DNA from: Rhizobium sp. BK418
GTDB lineage: Bacteria; Pseudomonadota; Alphaproteobacteria; Rhizobiales; Rhizobiaceae
Reading direction: 5' to 3'
Assembly (NCBI RefSeq): GCF_004341105.1
Contig: NZ_SLZK01000008.1
Span: 149,546 to 213,545, forward strand
Length of the DNA: 64,000 nt
The notes under the pieces are model-generated. The model was not told where the DNA came from. It searched no databases and saw only the letters and a program-made list of their open reading frames with translations. Made by a program: the position numbers and the translations under genes. This document shows positions 1 to 8,688 of the stretch, piece after piece. The first letter of the stretch is position 1; the number at the start of each line of letters is the position of its first letter.

Positions 1-384
1 AACGAACGCTCCGGCACAGATTGAACAGACGGTGACCCCACGCGCATGCTGGGAAGCGAGCCATCGCGAGGCGGGACTCATGCTCTGCATTTTCTCCGGC
101 ATGATGATGCTCGGTGGCGCAATAACGTAGCTCAGCGAATGCGGAATTCCCGAGCGTGAGTCCCATGTACAGGACACATCACCGTCCTCCATCTTCCAGT
201 AGCTGACGCGGATGGTGCGAAGGCTTGTCGGCACTTGTAGATCCGTCGACCAGTCGCTCGCGACGCGAAACAGGTCGGTCAGTCCATAGACAGCGGCCAA
301 CTGACAATCCGGGTAGATCAGCAACCCCACTTCTATGAAATCAGGCTTTTCGCATTTTGCCACTTTTGCCTCGGATAAAGTCAT
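1..384 (-). CDS. GlxA-family AraC-type regulator, N-terminal part
   Basis: Reading leftward from ATG at 384 gives an open frame that runs off the window edge. It begins MTLSEAKVAK and contains VGLLIYPDCQLAAVYG, the usual opening of the DJ-1/PfpI-like sensor domain of GlxA regulators, then ends near the nucleophile-elbow-like CSICAGAFV. Family members are about 320 residues with a C-terminal AraC helix-turn-helix, so the DNA-binding half lies outside. A GTG at 363 with a GAGG site just upstream is an alternative start. It is divergent from the chloroperoxidase-like gene (87 bases between starts) and may regulate it; that is inference. The sensor domain is generally catalytically inactive in this family. 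Confidence 0.85.
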   Translation of the reverse strand, partial: MTLSEAKVAKCEKPDFIEVGLLIYPDCQLAAVYGLTDLFRVASDWSTDLQVPTSLRTIRVSYWKMEDGDVSCTWDSRSGIPHSLSYVIAPPSIIMPEKMQSMSPASRWLASQHARGVTVCSICAGAFV

Positions 385-471
385 TTCCGCCACGTGTTTC
401 TGCCAGAAGATGGCGATACTTTCTCTTTGTCAAATACGGAATTCGTAAACACAGCGCGACAGGAGAAAGCA

Positions 472-1448
472 ATGGCATCCGATAAAGATCGGTTTTTCGT
501 GTCGAGGCGCAGCGTACTGATCGGAAGCATCGCGCTTGCCGGCGTGAGCATCCCGGCGCTCGCCTTCTCACACAACTCTTCGACTAACAATTCATCGCAA
601 GGAGATATCGACATGGGCTTTGTAACAACCAAGGACGGCACTGAAATCTTCTACAAGGACTGGGGGCGCAAGGACGCACAGCCGATCGTCTTCCACCACG
701 GCTGGCCGCTGTCGTCGGATGACTGGGACGCGCAGATGCTGTTCTTCCTCTCCAAGGGGTATCGCGTCGTCGCTCACGACCGGCGCGGCCACGGCCGATC
801 TGCCCAGGTCGCCGATGGTCACGACATGGATCACTACGCAGCCGACGCTTTCGCCGTCGTCCAGGCACTCGACCTGAAGAATGCCATCCATATCGGCCAT
901 CCACCGGCGGCGGTGAAGTTGCCCGCTATGTCGCAAAGTTCGGCCAGAAGGCCGGCCTTGTTGCCAAGGCTGTCCTCGTCTCCGCGGTCCCACCGCTGAT
1001 GGTCAAGACCGCCGCCAATCCTGAAGGCCTGCCGATCGAAGTCTTCGACGGCTTCCGTTCAGCGCTTGCCGCCAACCGTGCGCAGTTCTTCCGCGATGTT
1101 CCGGCCGGCCCATTCTACGGTTTTAACCGTGACGGCGCCAAGGTTCAGGAAGGCGTGATCCAGAACTGGTGGCGTCAGGGCATGATGGGCGGCGCGAAGG
1201 CTCATTATGACGGCATCAAGGCCTTCTCCGAAACGGACCAGACTGAGGACCTGAAGGCGATCACCGTCCCGACACTCGTCCTCCATGGCGAAGACGACCA
1301 GATCGTGCCGATTGCCGATGCTGCCAGGAAGTCGATCAAGCTTCTGCCGAACGGCCAGATCAAGACCTATCCGGGCTTCTCGCATGGCATGCTTACCGTC
1401 AACGCCGACGTGCTGAACGAGGATCTGCTGGCTTTTATCAAGGGCTGA
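472..1448 (+). pseudogene. Tat-signal alpha/beta hydrolase (chloroperoxidase-like), frameshifted
   Basis: A serine hydrolase of the non-heme chloroperoxidase/esterase group, read in two frames. The first part starts at ATG 472 behind AGGAG, carries a Tat-like leader (SRRSVLIGSIALAG) and then GFVTTKDGTEIFYKDWG and HHGWPLSSDDW. The second frame continues without loss from TAANPEGLPIE to the C-terminal GFSHGM histidine. They join at about 900, where the expected GHSTGG nucleophile elbow reads GHPPAA: one T is missing in the serine codon. A second strong start site (AAGGAG then ATG 613) would give the leaderless cytoplasmic form. As written the product loses its catalytic serine and stops at 999. 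A base-call error would restore a normal 325-residue enzyme. Confidence 0.85.
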
Positions 1449-1502
1449 TCCGAATCCGGCGTGGATGAACCATGCCACGGCCGTTTGTGGCCGATCGAAA
1501 AT

Positions 1503-1528
1503 AAAAAGGGGCGTCTGCGCCCCTTTTT
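1503..1528 (+). terminator. Intrinsic terminator after the hydrolase gene
   Basis: A perfect inverted repeat AAAAAGGGGCG / CGCCCCTTTTT with a four-base loop, the 3' arm ending in five T. It lies 55 bases after the hydrolase stop codon. The symmetry (A run before, T run after) would allow termination from either side. Confidence 0.9.
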
Positions 1529-1908
1529 ACCGATCTTCGCCCCGCAGGCCGCGCGGCCTCGCAGTGTTCTCCGTACCGATTGCTACGGCATAATCGGCGC
1601 ATTCGTGGAGGGGCTTAAATCGTTCAACGGGCCTTAGGGGCTGATCCAAACGCTACCCGAGGTGGCGGCAATGCTCGAACAGAACTTCGACGCCAAACCC
1701 GTATGATCGCACCCGAGAAAGCTTCTTCGCTGCCGTCTGAAATATTTGCAACAGAGGCATCGCGCCTGCCTCATCCTTCTTGGCGCAGTATGAATATCCC
1801 GTCAGCAGATGGGAAATACGAGCATCCTGACTATGGCGAGGCACCCGCACCCAAAACCCGTTTTGTGATCTCATTTTATGAATTGTGAGCACACGACGTG
1901 ATCGGGGA
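1529..1908. other. Gene-free stretch, possible decayed coding remnant
   Basis: No convincing gene. On the plus strand, about 1590-1703 reads as a coherent but interrupted peptide (FVEGLKSFNGP, stop, LIQTLPEVAAMLEQNF) that could be the tail of a lost gene. Short open frames on either strand here lack ribosome sites and recognisable content. The last bases lead into the promoter of the Rrf2 gene. Confidence 0.4.
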
Positions 1909-1951
1909 TTGACACCAGCCTAATCATAGATATTTTATATCCACGATTAGG
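1909..1951 (+). promoter_or_regulatory. Promoter and palindromic operator of the Rrf2 gene
   Basis: TTGACA at 1909-1914 is followed after 16 bases by TATTTT at 1931-1936, a good -35/-10 pair. The -10 lies inside an inverted repeat, CCTAATC at 1919-1925 and GATTAGG at 1945-1951. A repressor bound there would block transcription, so autoregulation by the Rrf2 protein is the simple reading (inference). Confidence 0.6.
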
Positions 1952-1960
1952 AGATGCAAC

Positions 1961-2473
1961 ATGAAACTAAGCGAAGGCGTGGAGCAAGCCATTCACTGCA
2001 CGGCTTTCCTGGCGGGCCTTTCGGACGACGGCGTACTGTCTGCAGCAGCACTGGCCGAACTCCACGGCGTTTCGACGAGCTACCTCCTTAAGCACCTGCA
2101 GGCGCTTTCCGGCGCCGGGATCGTCGTGACGACGCCTGGACCGAAAGGTGGCTACCGTCTGGCCAAGACGCCGAAGGACATCAGTCTCCTGGACATCGTC
2201 CTCGCGGTTGAAGGTCCGGCGCCCGCCTTCCGGTGCGCCGAGATCCGCCAGCGGGGGCCGAACCCTCTGCCGCAGCGCTACTTTACAAAGCCCTGCCAGA
2301 TTAACGCCGCGATGCTGAAGGCCGAGAAGGCCTATCGCGCAGAACTCGCCAAGGTGTCCGTCGCAGACCTTCTGGCGAACCTTGGTGCAGACGACGACGG
2401 CGGTATCGCCGCCCGCGGATGCGCCTTCCTCGAACTCCACGAACGCAGGACGGGCAATCGCGCCTCGTCATAG
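1961..2473 (+). CDS. Rrf2-family transcriptional regulator
   Basis: 170 residues. The N-terminal winged helix-turn-helix is typical: MKLSEGVEQAIHC, then LAELHGVSTSYLLKHLQALSGAGIV and the wing GPKGGYRLAK, followed by SLLDIVLAVEG. Rrf2 proteins such as IscR and NsrR sense redox state or NO through cysteines; here two well-placed cysteines (FRCAEI and KPCQINAA) could hold a cluster or form a disulfide, but the usual three-cysteine pattern is incomplete. Start chosen at ATG 1961 behind TAGGAG. It heads a likely transcription unit with the NmrA-like, cupin and AhpD-like genes and probably represses it through the palindrome in its own promoter. Confidence 0.9.
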   Translation: MKLSEGVEQAIHCTAFLAGLSDDGVLSAAALAELHGVSTSYLLKHLQALSGAGIVVTTPGPKGGYRLAKTPKDISLLDIVLAVEGPAPAFRCAEIRQRGPNPLPQRYFTKPCQINAAMLKAEKAYRAELAKVSVADLLANLGADDDGGIAARGCAFLELHERRTGNRASS

Positions 2474-2484
2474 GAGAAAGCACC

Positions 2485-3237
2485 ATGACCAAGATGAAGA
2501 AGGTCGTCGTTATCGGCGGCACGGGCCTGATCGGCTCGAAGGCAGTGAAACTGCTGCAGGACGCCGGTCACGAAGCCGTCGTCGCAAGCTCCCGCAACGG
2601 CATCAACGCCTACACGGGCGAAGGACTAGCCGAAGCCCTCGTGGGCGCTGACGCCGTCATCGACGTGTCGAACATGCTGTCCTTCGACAAGGCCGTCATC
2701 AACGACTTCTTCGGCACGTCGAGCCGGAACCTGACGAGCGCCGAACGGGCCGCGGGCGTGCGTCATCACGTCGTCCTCTCAATCGTCAACGCGGAACGCC
2801 TCGCCGCTAACCCATACATGGCCGGCAAACTCGCCCAAGAAGAGGCCGTCGCAGCATCGGGCCAGGCCTACACCATCGTGCGTGCGACACAGTTCCACGA
2901 GTTCATGGAGACGCTGGTGGACGCCTACTCGGCCGACGGCGCGGTGAAAGTGCCGGATATCGACTTCCAGTCGATCGCGGCCGACGACGTCGCCGCTGCT
3001 TTGGTGGAAGCCGCGCTCAGCGAGCCGAAGAACGGATCCGTTGATCTTGCCGGGCCTGAACGGGGACCGTTCGAATCCTTCATCCGGACCTATCTCGATG
3101 CCAAGAGCGACGCTCGTCCGGTCAACGCCGACGCGGCTGTCGACTACTTCGGCGCCCCCGTTGTCACCGGCTCACTGGTTCCCGGCGGAGACTACATCAA
3201 GGGCGCGATCACGCTAGCCGAATGGCTTCGGGCGTGA
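2485..3237 (+). CDS. NAD(P)-binding NmrA-like oxidoreductase
   Basis: 250 residues from ATG 2485, preceded by AGGAG at 2472-2476. It opens with a Rossmann motif, KKVVVIGGTGLIGSKAVKLL, and has the atypical-SDR pattern of NmrA/YwnB-like proteins (GVRHHVVLSIV, YMAGKLAQEEAVAASG, YTIVRATQFHEFM) without a classical YxxxK pair. Such proteins bind NAD(P)(H) and act as redox sensors or quinone/azo reductases. It follows the Rrf2 gene by 11 bases and precedes the cupin gene by 26, each with its own ribosome site, so the three are probably cotranscribed. The exact substrate cannot be read from the sequence. Confidence 0.88.
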   Translation: MTKMKKVVVIGGTGLIGSKAVKLLQDAGHEAVVASSRNGINAYTGEGLAEALVGADAVIDVSNMLSFDKAVINDFFGTSSRNLTSAERAAGVRHHVVLSIVNAERLAANPYMAGKLAQEEAVAASGQAYTIVRATQFHEFMETLVDAYSADGAVKVPDIDFQSIAADDVAAALVEAALSEPKNGSVDLAGPERGPFESFIRTYLDAKSDARPVNADAAVDYFGAPVVTGSLVPGGDYIKGAITLAEWLRA

Positions 3238-3263
3238 GCTCCCACAGCACAAGGAGAACGATT

Positions 3264-3701
3264 ATGAAGACAATCCTCTATGCCGCCGCGGCACTCTCTG
3301 CCTCGCTGACCACGGCTTCCGCTCACGACGTCGCAAAGCCGGGACTCGCATACGACACGAAAGACGCCAAGGTGACTCTGGTCTACGAGCATCCTCTTCC
3401 GGACGTTCCCGGCAAGAGCGTCAAGGGCGTGCTCGTGGAGTACGGACCCGGCGGTTATAGTTCAGCCCATACGCATGCGAAGTCCGCGCTGATCTACGCG
3501 ACGGTTCTCGAAGGCGCCATCCAAAGCGCCGTGAACGGTGGCGAGACGAAGACCTTCATCGCCGGTCAAAACTTCACCGAGCTGCCGGGCGACCGCCACG
3601 ACGTCAGCGCTAACGCCAGCAAGACCGAGCCGGCGAAACTGCTCGCCGTCTTCGTCGTCGATACCGATGACACCGCCCTGACGACACCGCGCAAGCCGTA
3701 G
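3264..3701 (+). CDS. Secreted cupin-domain protein
   Basis: 145 residues starting at ATG 3264 behind AAGGAG. A cleavable signal peptide (MKTILYAAAALSASLTTASA, then HDVAKPG) sends it to the periplasm. The rest is one small cupin barrel: GPGGYSSAHTHAKSALIYATVLEG gives two metal-ligand histidines, and LPGDRHDVSANAS gives the second cupin motif with another histidine. Such proteins bind a metal and often quench or sense small organics; no specific reaction can be assigned. Third gene of the Rrf2 unit. Confidence 0.85.
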   Translation: MKTILYAAAALSASLTTASAHDVAKPGLAYDTKDAKVTLVYEHPLPDVPGKSVKGVLVEYGPGGYSSAHTHAKSALIYATVLEGAIQSAVNGGETKTFIAGQNFTELPGDRHDVSANASKTEPAKLLAVFVVDTDDTALTTPRKP

Positions 3702-3795
3702 CGCTACCTACCAGACCTACACCCTCCCCTACTGCACAAGCAACGACGGTTTCTCCGGCGAACGGAGAACCGTGTCCACGAGAAAGGAAAACGAT

Positions 3796-4242
3796 ATGTC
3801 CCGCATGAACTGGTCCGAAGTCGCCCCCGAGGGTGCCAAGGCGCTCTTCGGCGTCCATCACTACGTCACCAAGAAGACGAACCTGCCTGAAGAGCTGGTT
3901 CATCTCGTCTTCCTGCGCGTGTCGCAGATCAACGGCTGCGCCCATTGCATCGACATGCATGGTCGCGATCTGCGCAAGACGATGTCCGTCGATAAGATCA
4001 CGCTTGTTCCGGTGTGGGACGAGGTGCCTCACCTGTTCGGCGAGCAGGAGCGAGCAGCACTGGCCTGGGCTGAAGAAGTCACGAATGTCAGCCAGACCCA
4101 TGCCTCCGACGAGGCCTATGCCGCCGCTGCCGCCGCTTTCGAACCGAAGGATCTCGTCGATCTGACGATTACGATCGCTGCGATGAACGCGTTCAATCGC
4201 CTCGGGGCGCCGTTTCGTCTTCCGGTGGCGGCAAAGGCCTGA
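3796..4242 (+). CDS. AhpD-like carboxymuconolactone decarboxylase family protein
   Basis: 148 residues from ATG 3796. The active-site motif INGCAHCIDMHGRDL holds the CxxC pair and following histidine of AhpD-type alkylhydroperoxidases, which reduce organic peroxides with a thiol relay. Upstream MSRMNWSEVAPEGAKALFG and downstream TIAAMNAFNRLGAPFR are typical of the single-domain form. It lies 94 bases after the cupin gene and may be the last gene of the Rrf2 unit, consistent with a peroxide or electrophile response (inference). Confidence 0.9.
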   Translation: MSRMNWSEVAPEGAKALFGVHHYVTKKTNLPEELVHLVFLRVSQINGCAHCIDMHGRDLRKTMSVDKITLVPVWDEVPHLFGEQERAALAWAEEVTNVSQTHASDEAYAAAAAAFEPKDLVDLTITIAAMNAFNRLGAPFRLPVAAKA

Positions 4243-4269
4243 TGGCACCTTGCTGGCCGAGAAACGTCT

Positions 4270-4293
4270 TGTCGGCCTAGTTCACGGCCGACA
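4270..4293. other. GC-rich hairpin after the AhpD-like gene
   Basis: Perfect 8-base arms TGTCGGCC / GGCCGACA around an 8-base loop, 27 bases beyond the stop codon. No T run follows, so it may be an attenuating or RNA-stabilising hairpin rather than a full intrinsic terminator. Confidence 0.45.
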
Positions 4294-4448
4294 GGACGCC
4301 AGGATGTCATGCGCCAAGGACGTCGTCTAAGACGATTGACGCCCAGGGCATCCGAACGTTGGGGCACTGGGCGGGCCCTATCGTCTGCATCCATCAACGA
4401 ATTTGAAGACCGTTATAAACGTGGCGTGATGGTTTTGATCATGCCCGA

Positions 4449-5651
4449 ATGGTATCTGCGGCCATGACCCGATCTGCATCTCCCGCCTTCATGTTCACTC
4501 TCGTCGCCTGCGGCACGATACTTGGCATCGCCGGGACCGACCTCGTTCTACCAGCCGTCCCGATAATGCCGCGGGAGCTCGGCGGAACCCCAGCCCTCGC
4601 TCAGATGGTGCTTGCCGCCTATGCGGCGGGGACGCTTGTCGGGTTGCTGACCTTTGGCGAACTCGGCGCAAGGTATTCGGCTCGCAAACTCCTAATCTGG
4701 TCGCTGGCGCTGTTTGCAATCACGTCGATCACATCGGTGATGGTGCAGTCCTTGGAGTGGCTCGTTGCGCTTCGGTTCGCCCAGGGCGCGTTCGGCTCCG
4801 GTCCGGCAGTCTTCGCGCCGGGCTTCATCCAGGGCCTTTTCACTGGCGAGAAGGCAGCCGGCATGTTCGGGCGACTGGGCTCGATTGAATCCCTCACTCC
4901 GGCGCTCGCCCCCATAGCAGGCGTTTTCCTGCTCGAAGCTGGCGGGTGGGAGATGTCCTTTGTCGTCCTCGCCATTTTGGCGACCCTCTGTGCCGCCGCC
5001 AGCATCGCGTACGGACACCTGCTTCCGGATCGGGCAGAAGCCCTAGAGAGCCATCGCACCTACGCGTCTATCATGCGCGAGGCGGCCTTTCTCCGGCACG
5101 CCTTAAGCCAGGCCTTCTCGCTAGCGGCGATCCTCGTCTTCGTCTTCGGCGCCCCCGTAATCATGACTGAGGTTATGGGCGGCAACATCGGGGATTTCAT
5201 TCTCTTGCAGGTTTGTGGGATTGCGAACTTCATCCTCGCCTCCAATCTCTCGAGTAAGCTGGCCGGCAGGTTCGGAGTGGAGCGCATGATCTTCATCGGA
5301 ACGACAGGCCTGTTCGCGGGTTTCGCGCTGATCCTGGCCTACGTCGGATTTGGTGGGAGGAGCCTTGGCGTCATCATACCTGTCTGGGTGATCACGAATG
5401 CTGGCTTCGGCATCCGAGGTCCGATCGGCTTCCATCAAGCGATCATCGCGTCGAAGGGCGATCACTCGCGAGGCGCCGCGCTGGTCGTGGCGAGTATCCT
5501 GGGATTTACAGCGGCAGGCACTGCCGCTGCTGCACCCTTCCTTAACTCGGGGTGGTGGCCGCTCGCCTTGGCGAGCTTCCTGTCAGCTACTCTTGGGCTC
5601 GTGTGTCTCGTATTCCTTCCGAAAGGCGTTGCAGAGGCAGGAATGCGATGA
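4449..5651 (+). CDS. MFS drug/metabolite exporter (Bcr/CflA-like)
   Basis: 400 residues with about twelve hydrophobic segments, a single major facilitator protein. LVLPAVPIMPRELG and the following LAAYAAGTLVGLLTFGELGARYSARK match the first two helices and loop 2-3 of the Bcr/CflA-type proton antiporters that expel small organics. Two starts are possible, ATG 4449 and ATG 4464, neither with a clear ribosome site. The downstream VOC gene follows closely, and a transporter paired with a small-molecule-binding VOC protein suggests resistance to a toxic compound (inference). Confidence 0.85.
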   Translation: MVSAAMTRSASPAFMFTLVACGTILGIAGTDLVLPAVPIMPRELGGTPALAQMVLAAYAAGTLVGLLTFGELGARYSARKLLIWSLALFAITSITSVMVQSLEWLVALRFAQGAFGSGPAVFAPGFIQGLFTGEKAAGMFGRLGSIESLTPALAPIAGVFLLEAGGWEMSFVVLAILATLCAAASIAYGHLLPDRAEALESHRTYASIMREAAFLRHALSQAFSLAAILVFVFGAPVIMTEVMGGNIGDFILLQVCGIANFILASNLSSKLAGRFGVERMIFIGTTGLFAGFALILAYVGFGGRSLGVIIPVWVITNAGFGIRGPIGFHQAIIASKGDHSRGAALVVASILGFTAAGTAAAAPFLNSGWWPLALASFLSATLGLVCLVFLPKGVAEAGMR

Positions 5652-5710
5652 CACCCAGCGGAGATAAGCGCCGGCGGAGAAGTGCCACTTCCACTTATTA
5701 CCAGAACCTC

Positions 5711-6115
5711 ATGTCCCAGTCCCTCACGCATGTCGCTTTACTCGTTCGAGAATACGACGAGGCAATCGCCTTCTTCGTAGGGAAGCTTGGCTTTGATCTT
5801 GTCGAAGACACGTATCAGCCGGCGCAGGACAAACGCTGGGTGGTCGTTCGACCGGCTGGAGCCCAGGGATGCTCGATCTTGCTCGCTCGCGCATCGAACG
5901 TTCATCAGACGCAGTGGCTCGGCAACCAGGCAGGCGGCCGCGTCTTCCTGTTCCTAAGAACCGACGATTTTTGGCGGGACTATCGCGCATTCACCGCGAA
6001 GGGCGTTCAATTTGTGCGCGAGCCGGCACAAGCAGATTACGGCGTCGTGGCCGTGTTCAAGGACCTTTATGGCAATCTCTGGGATCTGATCGAATACAAC
6101 GACGGTCGACTTTGA
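5711..6115 (+). CDS. VOC-family (glyoxalase/bleomycin resistance) protein
   Basis: 134 residues of one vicinal-oxygen-chelate domain: MSQSLTHVALLVREYDEAIAFF opens the first beta-alpha-beta unit and VVAVFKDLYGNLWDLIEY closes the second, with the C-terminal glutamate metal ligand. Start chosen at ATG 5711 because it matches the domain start. An in-frame ATG at 5648 overlaps the MFS stop codon (ATGA) and would add a basic 21-residue extension; translational coupling would favour that one. Members are metal-dependent lyases/dioxygenases or drug-binding proteins, and the substrate here is unknown. Confidence 0.85.
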   Translation: MSQSLTHVALLVREYDEAIAFFVGKLGFDLVEDTYQPAQDKRWVVVRPAGAQGCSILLARASNVHQTQWLGNQAGGRVFLFLRTDDFWRDYRAFTAKGVQFVREPAQADYGVVAVFKDLYGNLWDLIEYNDGRL

Positions 6116-6456
6116 GAAGTTACTTTCAAAACTCTGTTGGTTGTCTCACGCCCGCTACCTGCTCTGTCCTGCGGCAGACGTATACCCAACAAGCACCGCA
6201 TCGTGGTGGCGCCACCCGCATTTTAGTCGGTCCCAGCGCGCTTGATGGGATCTGAACCGACGACCTGTCCCTGCGATCGCCAAACCAGAGCCGACGGTAA
6301 TGATGACCAATATTTCCATCTCAAGGCAAACCAAAACGCCTGCCGCGGGAGGAGAGATGCGGCAAGCGTATAGAACAAATGGCTGCCCATGAAGAGAGGC
6401 TTGTGGAGGAGGCTTCCCGAACTGTTCTCAGCCGGTGCGGGAGCCTCACTCCGTTT
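6116..6456. other. Gene-free stretch with tRNA-like fragment
   Basis: No gene supported. The only structure seen is the T-arm-like element at 6241-6267 (separate entry). The two neighbouring genes converge here. Confidence 0.5.
6241..6267 (-). repeat. tRNA T-arm-like fragment A
   Basis: On the minus strand it reads GGTTCAGATCCCATCAAG, a near match to the tRNA T-arm/B-box pattern GGTTCRANTCC. It shares 22 of 27 bases with fragment B near 19.6 kb. No complete cloverleaf can be drawn, so it is treated as a decayed or partial tRNA-like repeat. Confidence 0.4.
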
Positions 6457-7428
6457 TCACTTTGCAATCTTGCGATCCAGGAAGCTCCTGATCAGCGGAG
6501 CCATCTCGTCTAGCTTGTCTTCAAGCGCAAAGTGGCCTGTATCAAGGAGATGGAACTCTGCTTCGGGAAGATCGCGAAGATAGGGATGCGCGCCCTCTTC
6601 CGGGAAGATCTTGTCGTTCTTGCCCCAGACGATCAGCGTCGGCGGCTTACGGTCGCGGAAGAATGCCTGGAACTGCGGATAGAGCGGCAGGTTGGTGCGG
6701 TAATCGTAGAACAGATCGAGCTGGATATCCTTGTTCCCTGGCCGGTCGAGCAGTGCCTGGTCGTGGACCCAGTTATCGGGGCTGATGCGCGTCAGATCCT
6801 TGACGCCATCGGTATATTGAAACTTGGTTGTCTCCGGTGCAACGAGCACCGAGAGCGCTTCCCGGTCCTTGGTTGCCCCTGATTTCCAGTAGGCGCGGAT
6901 CGGGTTCCAGAAATCCCGGATGCCTTCGTCATAAGCATTGCCGTTCTGGACGATCATTCCGGTGATGCGATCCGGATGCTTGAGCGCCAGCCGGTAGCCA
7001 ACGGGTGCGCCATAATCCATGAGATACATCGAATATTTGGTAGCACCGAGCTTGGTCAGCAGCGTATCGATGATATCGGCATAGTGGCCGAAGGAATACT
7101 CGAACTTGGTGTGATCGGGCGCATCGCTCTGACCGAAGCCCGGATAGTCAGGAGCGATGACGCGGTAGCGGTCAGCGAGCAGCGGGATCAGGTTGCGGAA
7201 CATGTGCGACGATGTCGGGAAGCCGTGAAGCAGGACGACGACGGCGCCGTCGGCCGGACCGGCTTCGCGATAGAACACGTTGACGCCGTCGATTTTCACG
7301 GAGCGATAGTGAACCGTTGCAGATGCCTGCTGGGAAATCGCCGGCGTTTCGGCGAACACCATGCTTGCGGGGGTTGTAACAAAGATGCTGGCGGATGCGA
7401 AAAGCAGGGCGGCAAGAGTGCGAGACAT
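6457..7428 (-). CDS. Secreted alpha/beta hydrolase with aspartate nucleophile (dehalogenase/epoxide-hydrolase type)
   Basis: 323 residues. A signal peptide (MSRTLAALLFASASIFVTTPASMVFA) precedes an alpha/beta hydrolase fold: HGFPTSSHMFRNLIP is the oxyanion-hole region, PDYPGFGQSD the next loop, YLMDYGAPVGYRLA the nucleophile elbow and LDTGHFALED the catalytic histidine. The nucleophile is aspartate rather than serine, the hallmark of haloalkane/haloacetate dehalogenases and epoxide hydrolases. AGGAGAG precedes ATG 7428. The LysR gene upstream on the same strand is a plausible regulator. An exported aspartate-nucleophile enzyme would act on a compound met in the periplasm; the substrate cannot be fixed. 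Confidence 0.88.
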   Translation of the reverse strand: MSRTLAALLFASASIFVTTPASMVFAETPAISQQASATVHYRSVKIDGVNVFYREAGPADGAVVVLLHGFPTSSHMFRNLIPLLADRYRVIAPDYPGFGQSDAPDHTKFEYSFGHYADIIDTLLTKLGATKYSMYLMDYGAPVGYRLALKHPDRITGMIVQNGNAYDEGIRDFWNPIRAYWKSGATKDREALSVLVAPETTKFQYTDGVKDLTRISPDNWVHDQALLDRPGNKDIQLDLFYDYRTNLPLYPQFQAFFRDRKPPTLIVWGKNDKIFPEEGAHPYLRDLPEAEFHLLDTGHFALEDKLDEMAPLIRSFLDRKIAK

Positions 7429-7764
7429 TGTAGCTCTCCTCAGGAGTGGTTGTGGGCGGCTTGTTGCCCGCAGCCAACATCGCTCGTTCGGCCTGGAAGG
7501 AGAACGTTCGTATTCGACAAGGGATTATTACATCTGATGGTATGAGTGTGGCTAGGCGGTCGGCCATTTGGATGAATCGCTACGGTAGTATCGGCGTTGT
7601 TTAACGCCCACCGACGGATCGCAGCTAGGGATCGACTTACGGTACGACTATTGCGCTTCTTGGCCACGGATGTTGTCTGGTCAAACGGCAATCCCGCGCA
7701 AAGAGACGGCGGGCGGACGCAGTTCGCTCCACGAGCTTAGGCCTAGCTCGGTGATATTGAAGGG
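7429..7764. other. Upstream region of the hydrolase gene
   Basis: 336 bases between two minus-strand genes, the LysR gene ending at 7765 and the hydrolase starting at 7428. It must carry the hydrolase promoter if the gap separates two units. No clear -35/-10 pair, terminator or repeat was identified, and short open frames here lack support. Confidence 0.4.
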
Positions 7765-8655
7765 CTAATTGAAAAGGCGGTTCTCGCGCAGCCTTGCTGC
7801 AGCCATATCGACGAAAGTGCGAACCTTTGCTGGAGCGTGCCGACCCTCCGGATGAAGGATGTGTATGGGTAAAGGTGGTTCTTCGAATTCACTGAGGATG
7901 ATCTGTAGCTCTCCAGCAACGAGCGCTGGGCCAATCTGGTAGTTGAGAACCCTGGTCAGGCCCCATCCCTCGCGCGCAGACTGTATCGCCGCTTCGTTGG
8001 TGTTGCATTGTAAAGCTGCATCCACGGATACTCGCAGATCGTCGCGAAACTTCCACTCAGGTGAAGCCCAGGCTGCGGTCGATGCTGCGATGCGGTGGTC
8101 CTTCAGATCGGTTGGCGAGTTCGGAACGCCGTAGCGCTCGAAGTACTTCGGAGAACCGCACATGACGCGACGAACACTTCCGACCTTGACGGCCGAGAGA
8201 TTGGAATCCGGAAGATGACCGATACGCACCGCGACGTCGATCCCTTCCTCGACGATGTTGACCGGTCGATCGATGAATAGCGTCTTCGCTCTCATGGTCG
8301 AATAGGTGTCGAGATAGCTTGTCACGATCGGAAGAACGTACATCTGGCCGAACAGCGCGGACGCGGTTATGGAGAGAGTCCCTGTCGGCGTGGCGTAGGA
8401 ACCGCCGGCAGCCGCCTCTGCTTCTGCGATATCGGCGAGGATCCGGCGACAATCTTCAAAATAGCGAACGCCTGCTTCGGTCATCTTCACCGAGCGGGTG
8501 GTTCGCACGAGTAGGCGCGCACCAATAAGATCTTCGAGCGAGGCAACGGCACGTGTGACAGCCGGTGCGCTCATGAACATCTGGCGTGCGGTGTCCGCGA
8601 AACTTTCGGTTTCGGCGACCTTTACAAAGATCCTCATTGCTTGCCAGCGATCCAT
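7765..8655 (-). CDS. LysR-family regulator
   Basis: 296 residues with the standard layout: N-terminal winged helix-turn-helix (MRIFVKVAETESFADTARQM, then AVTRAVASLEDLIGARLLVRTTRSV) and a substrate-binding domain from about residue 90. Members are tetrameric regulators that bind a small effector and often control an adjacent gene. It lies upstream of the secreted hydrolase on the same strand and may control it, or the AhpD-like/DUF1348 genes upstream. The sequence resembles LysR proteins that govern oxidoreductase genes, but the effector is unknown. Confidence 0.9.
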   Translation of the reverse strand: MDRWQAMRIFVKVAETESFADTARQMFMSAPAVTRAVASLEDLIGARLLVRTTRSVKMTEAGVRYFEDCRRILADIAEAEAAAGGSYATPTGTLSITASALFGQMYVLPIVTSYLDTYSTMRAKTLFIDRPVNIVEEGIDVAVRIGHLPDSNLSAVKVGSVRRVMCGSPKYFERYGVPNSPTDLKDHRIAASTAAWASPEWKFRDDLRVSVDAALQCNTNEAAIQSAREGWGLTRVLNYQIGPALVAGELQIILSEFEEPPLPIHILHPEGRHAPAKVRTFVDMAAARLRENRLFN

Positions 8656-8688
8656 CCATTCCCCCGAACCGGTCGAAATTCCAAGACC

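Noticed and set aside
1653..1892. Two overlapping short open frames between the terminator and the Rrf2 promoter
   Set aside because: No ribosome site, no conserved residues, and both strands are open only by chance.
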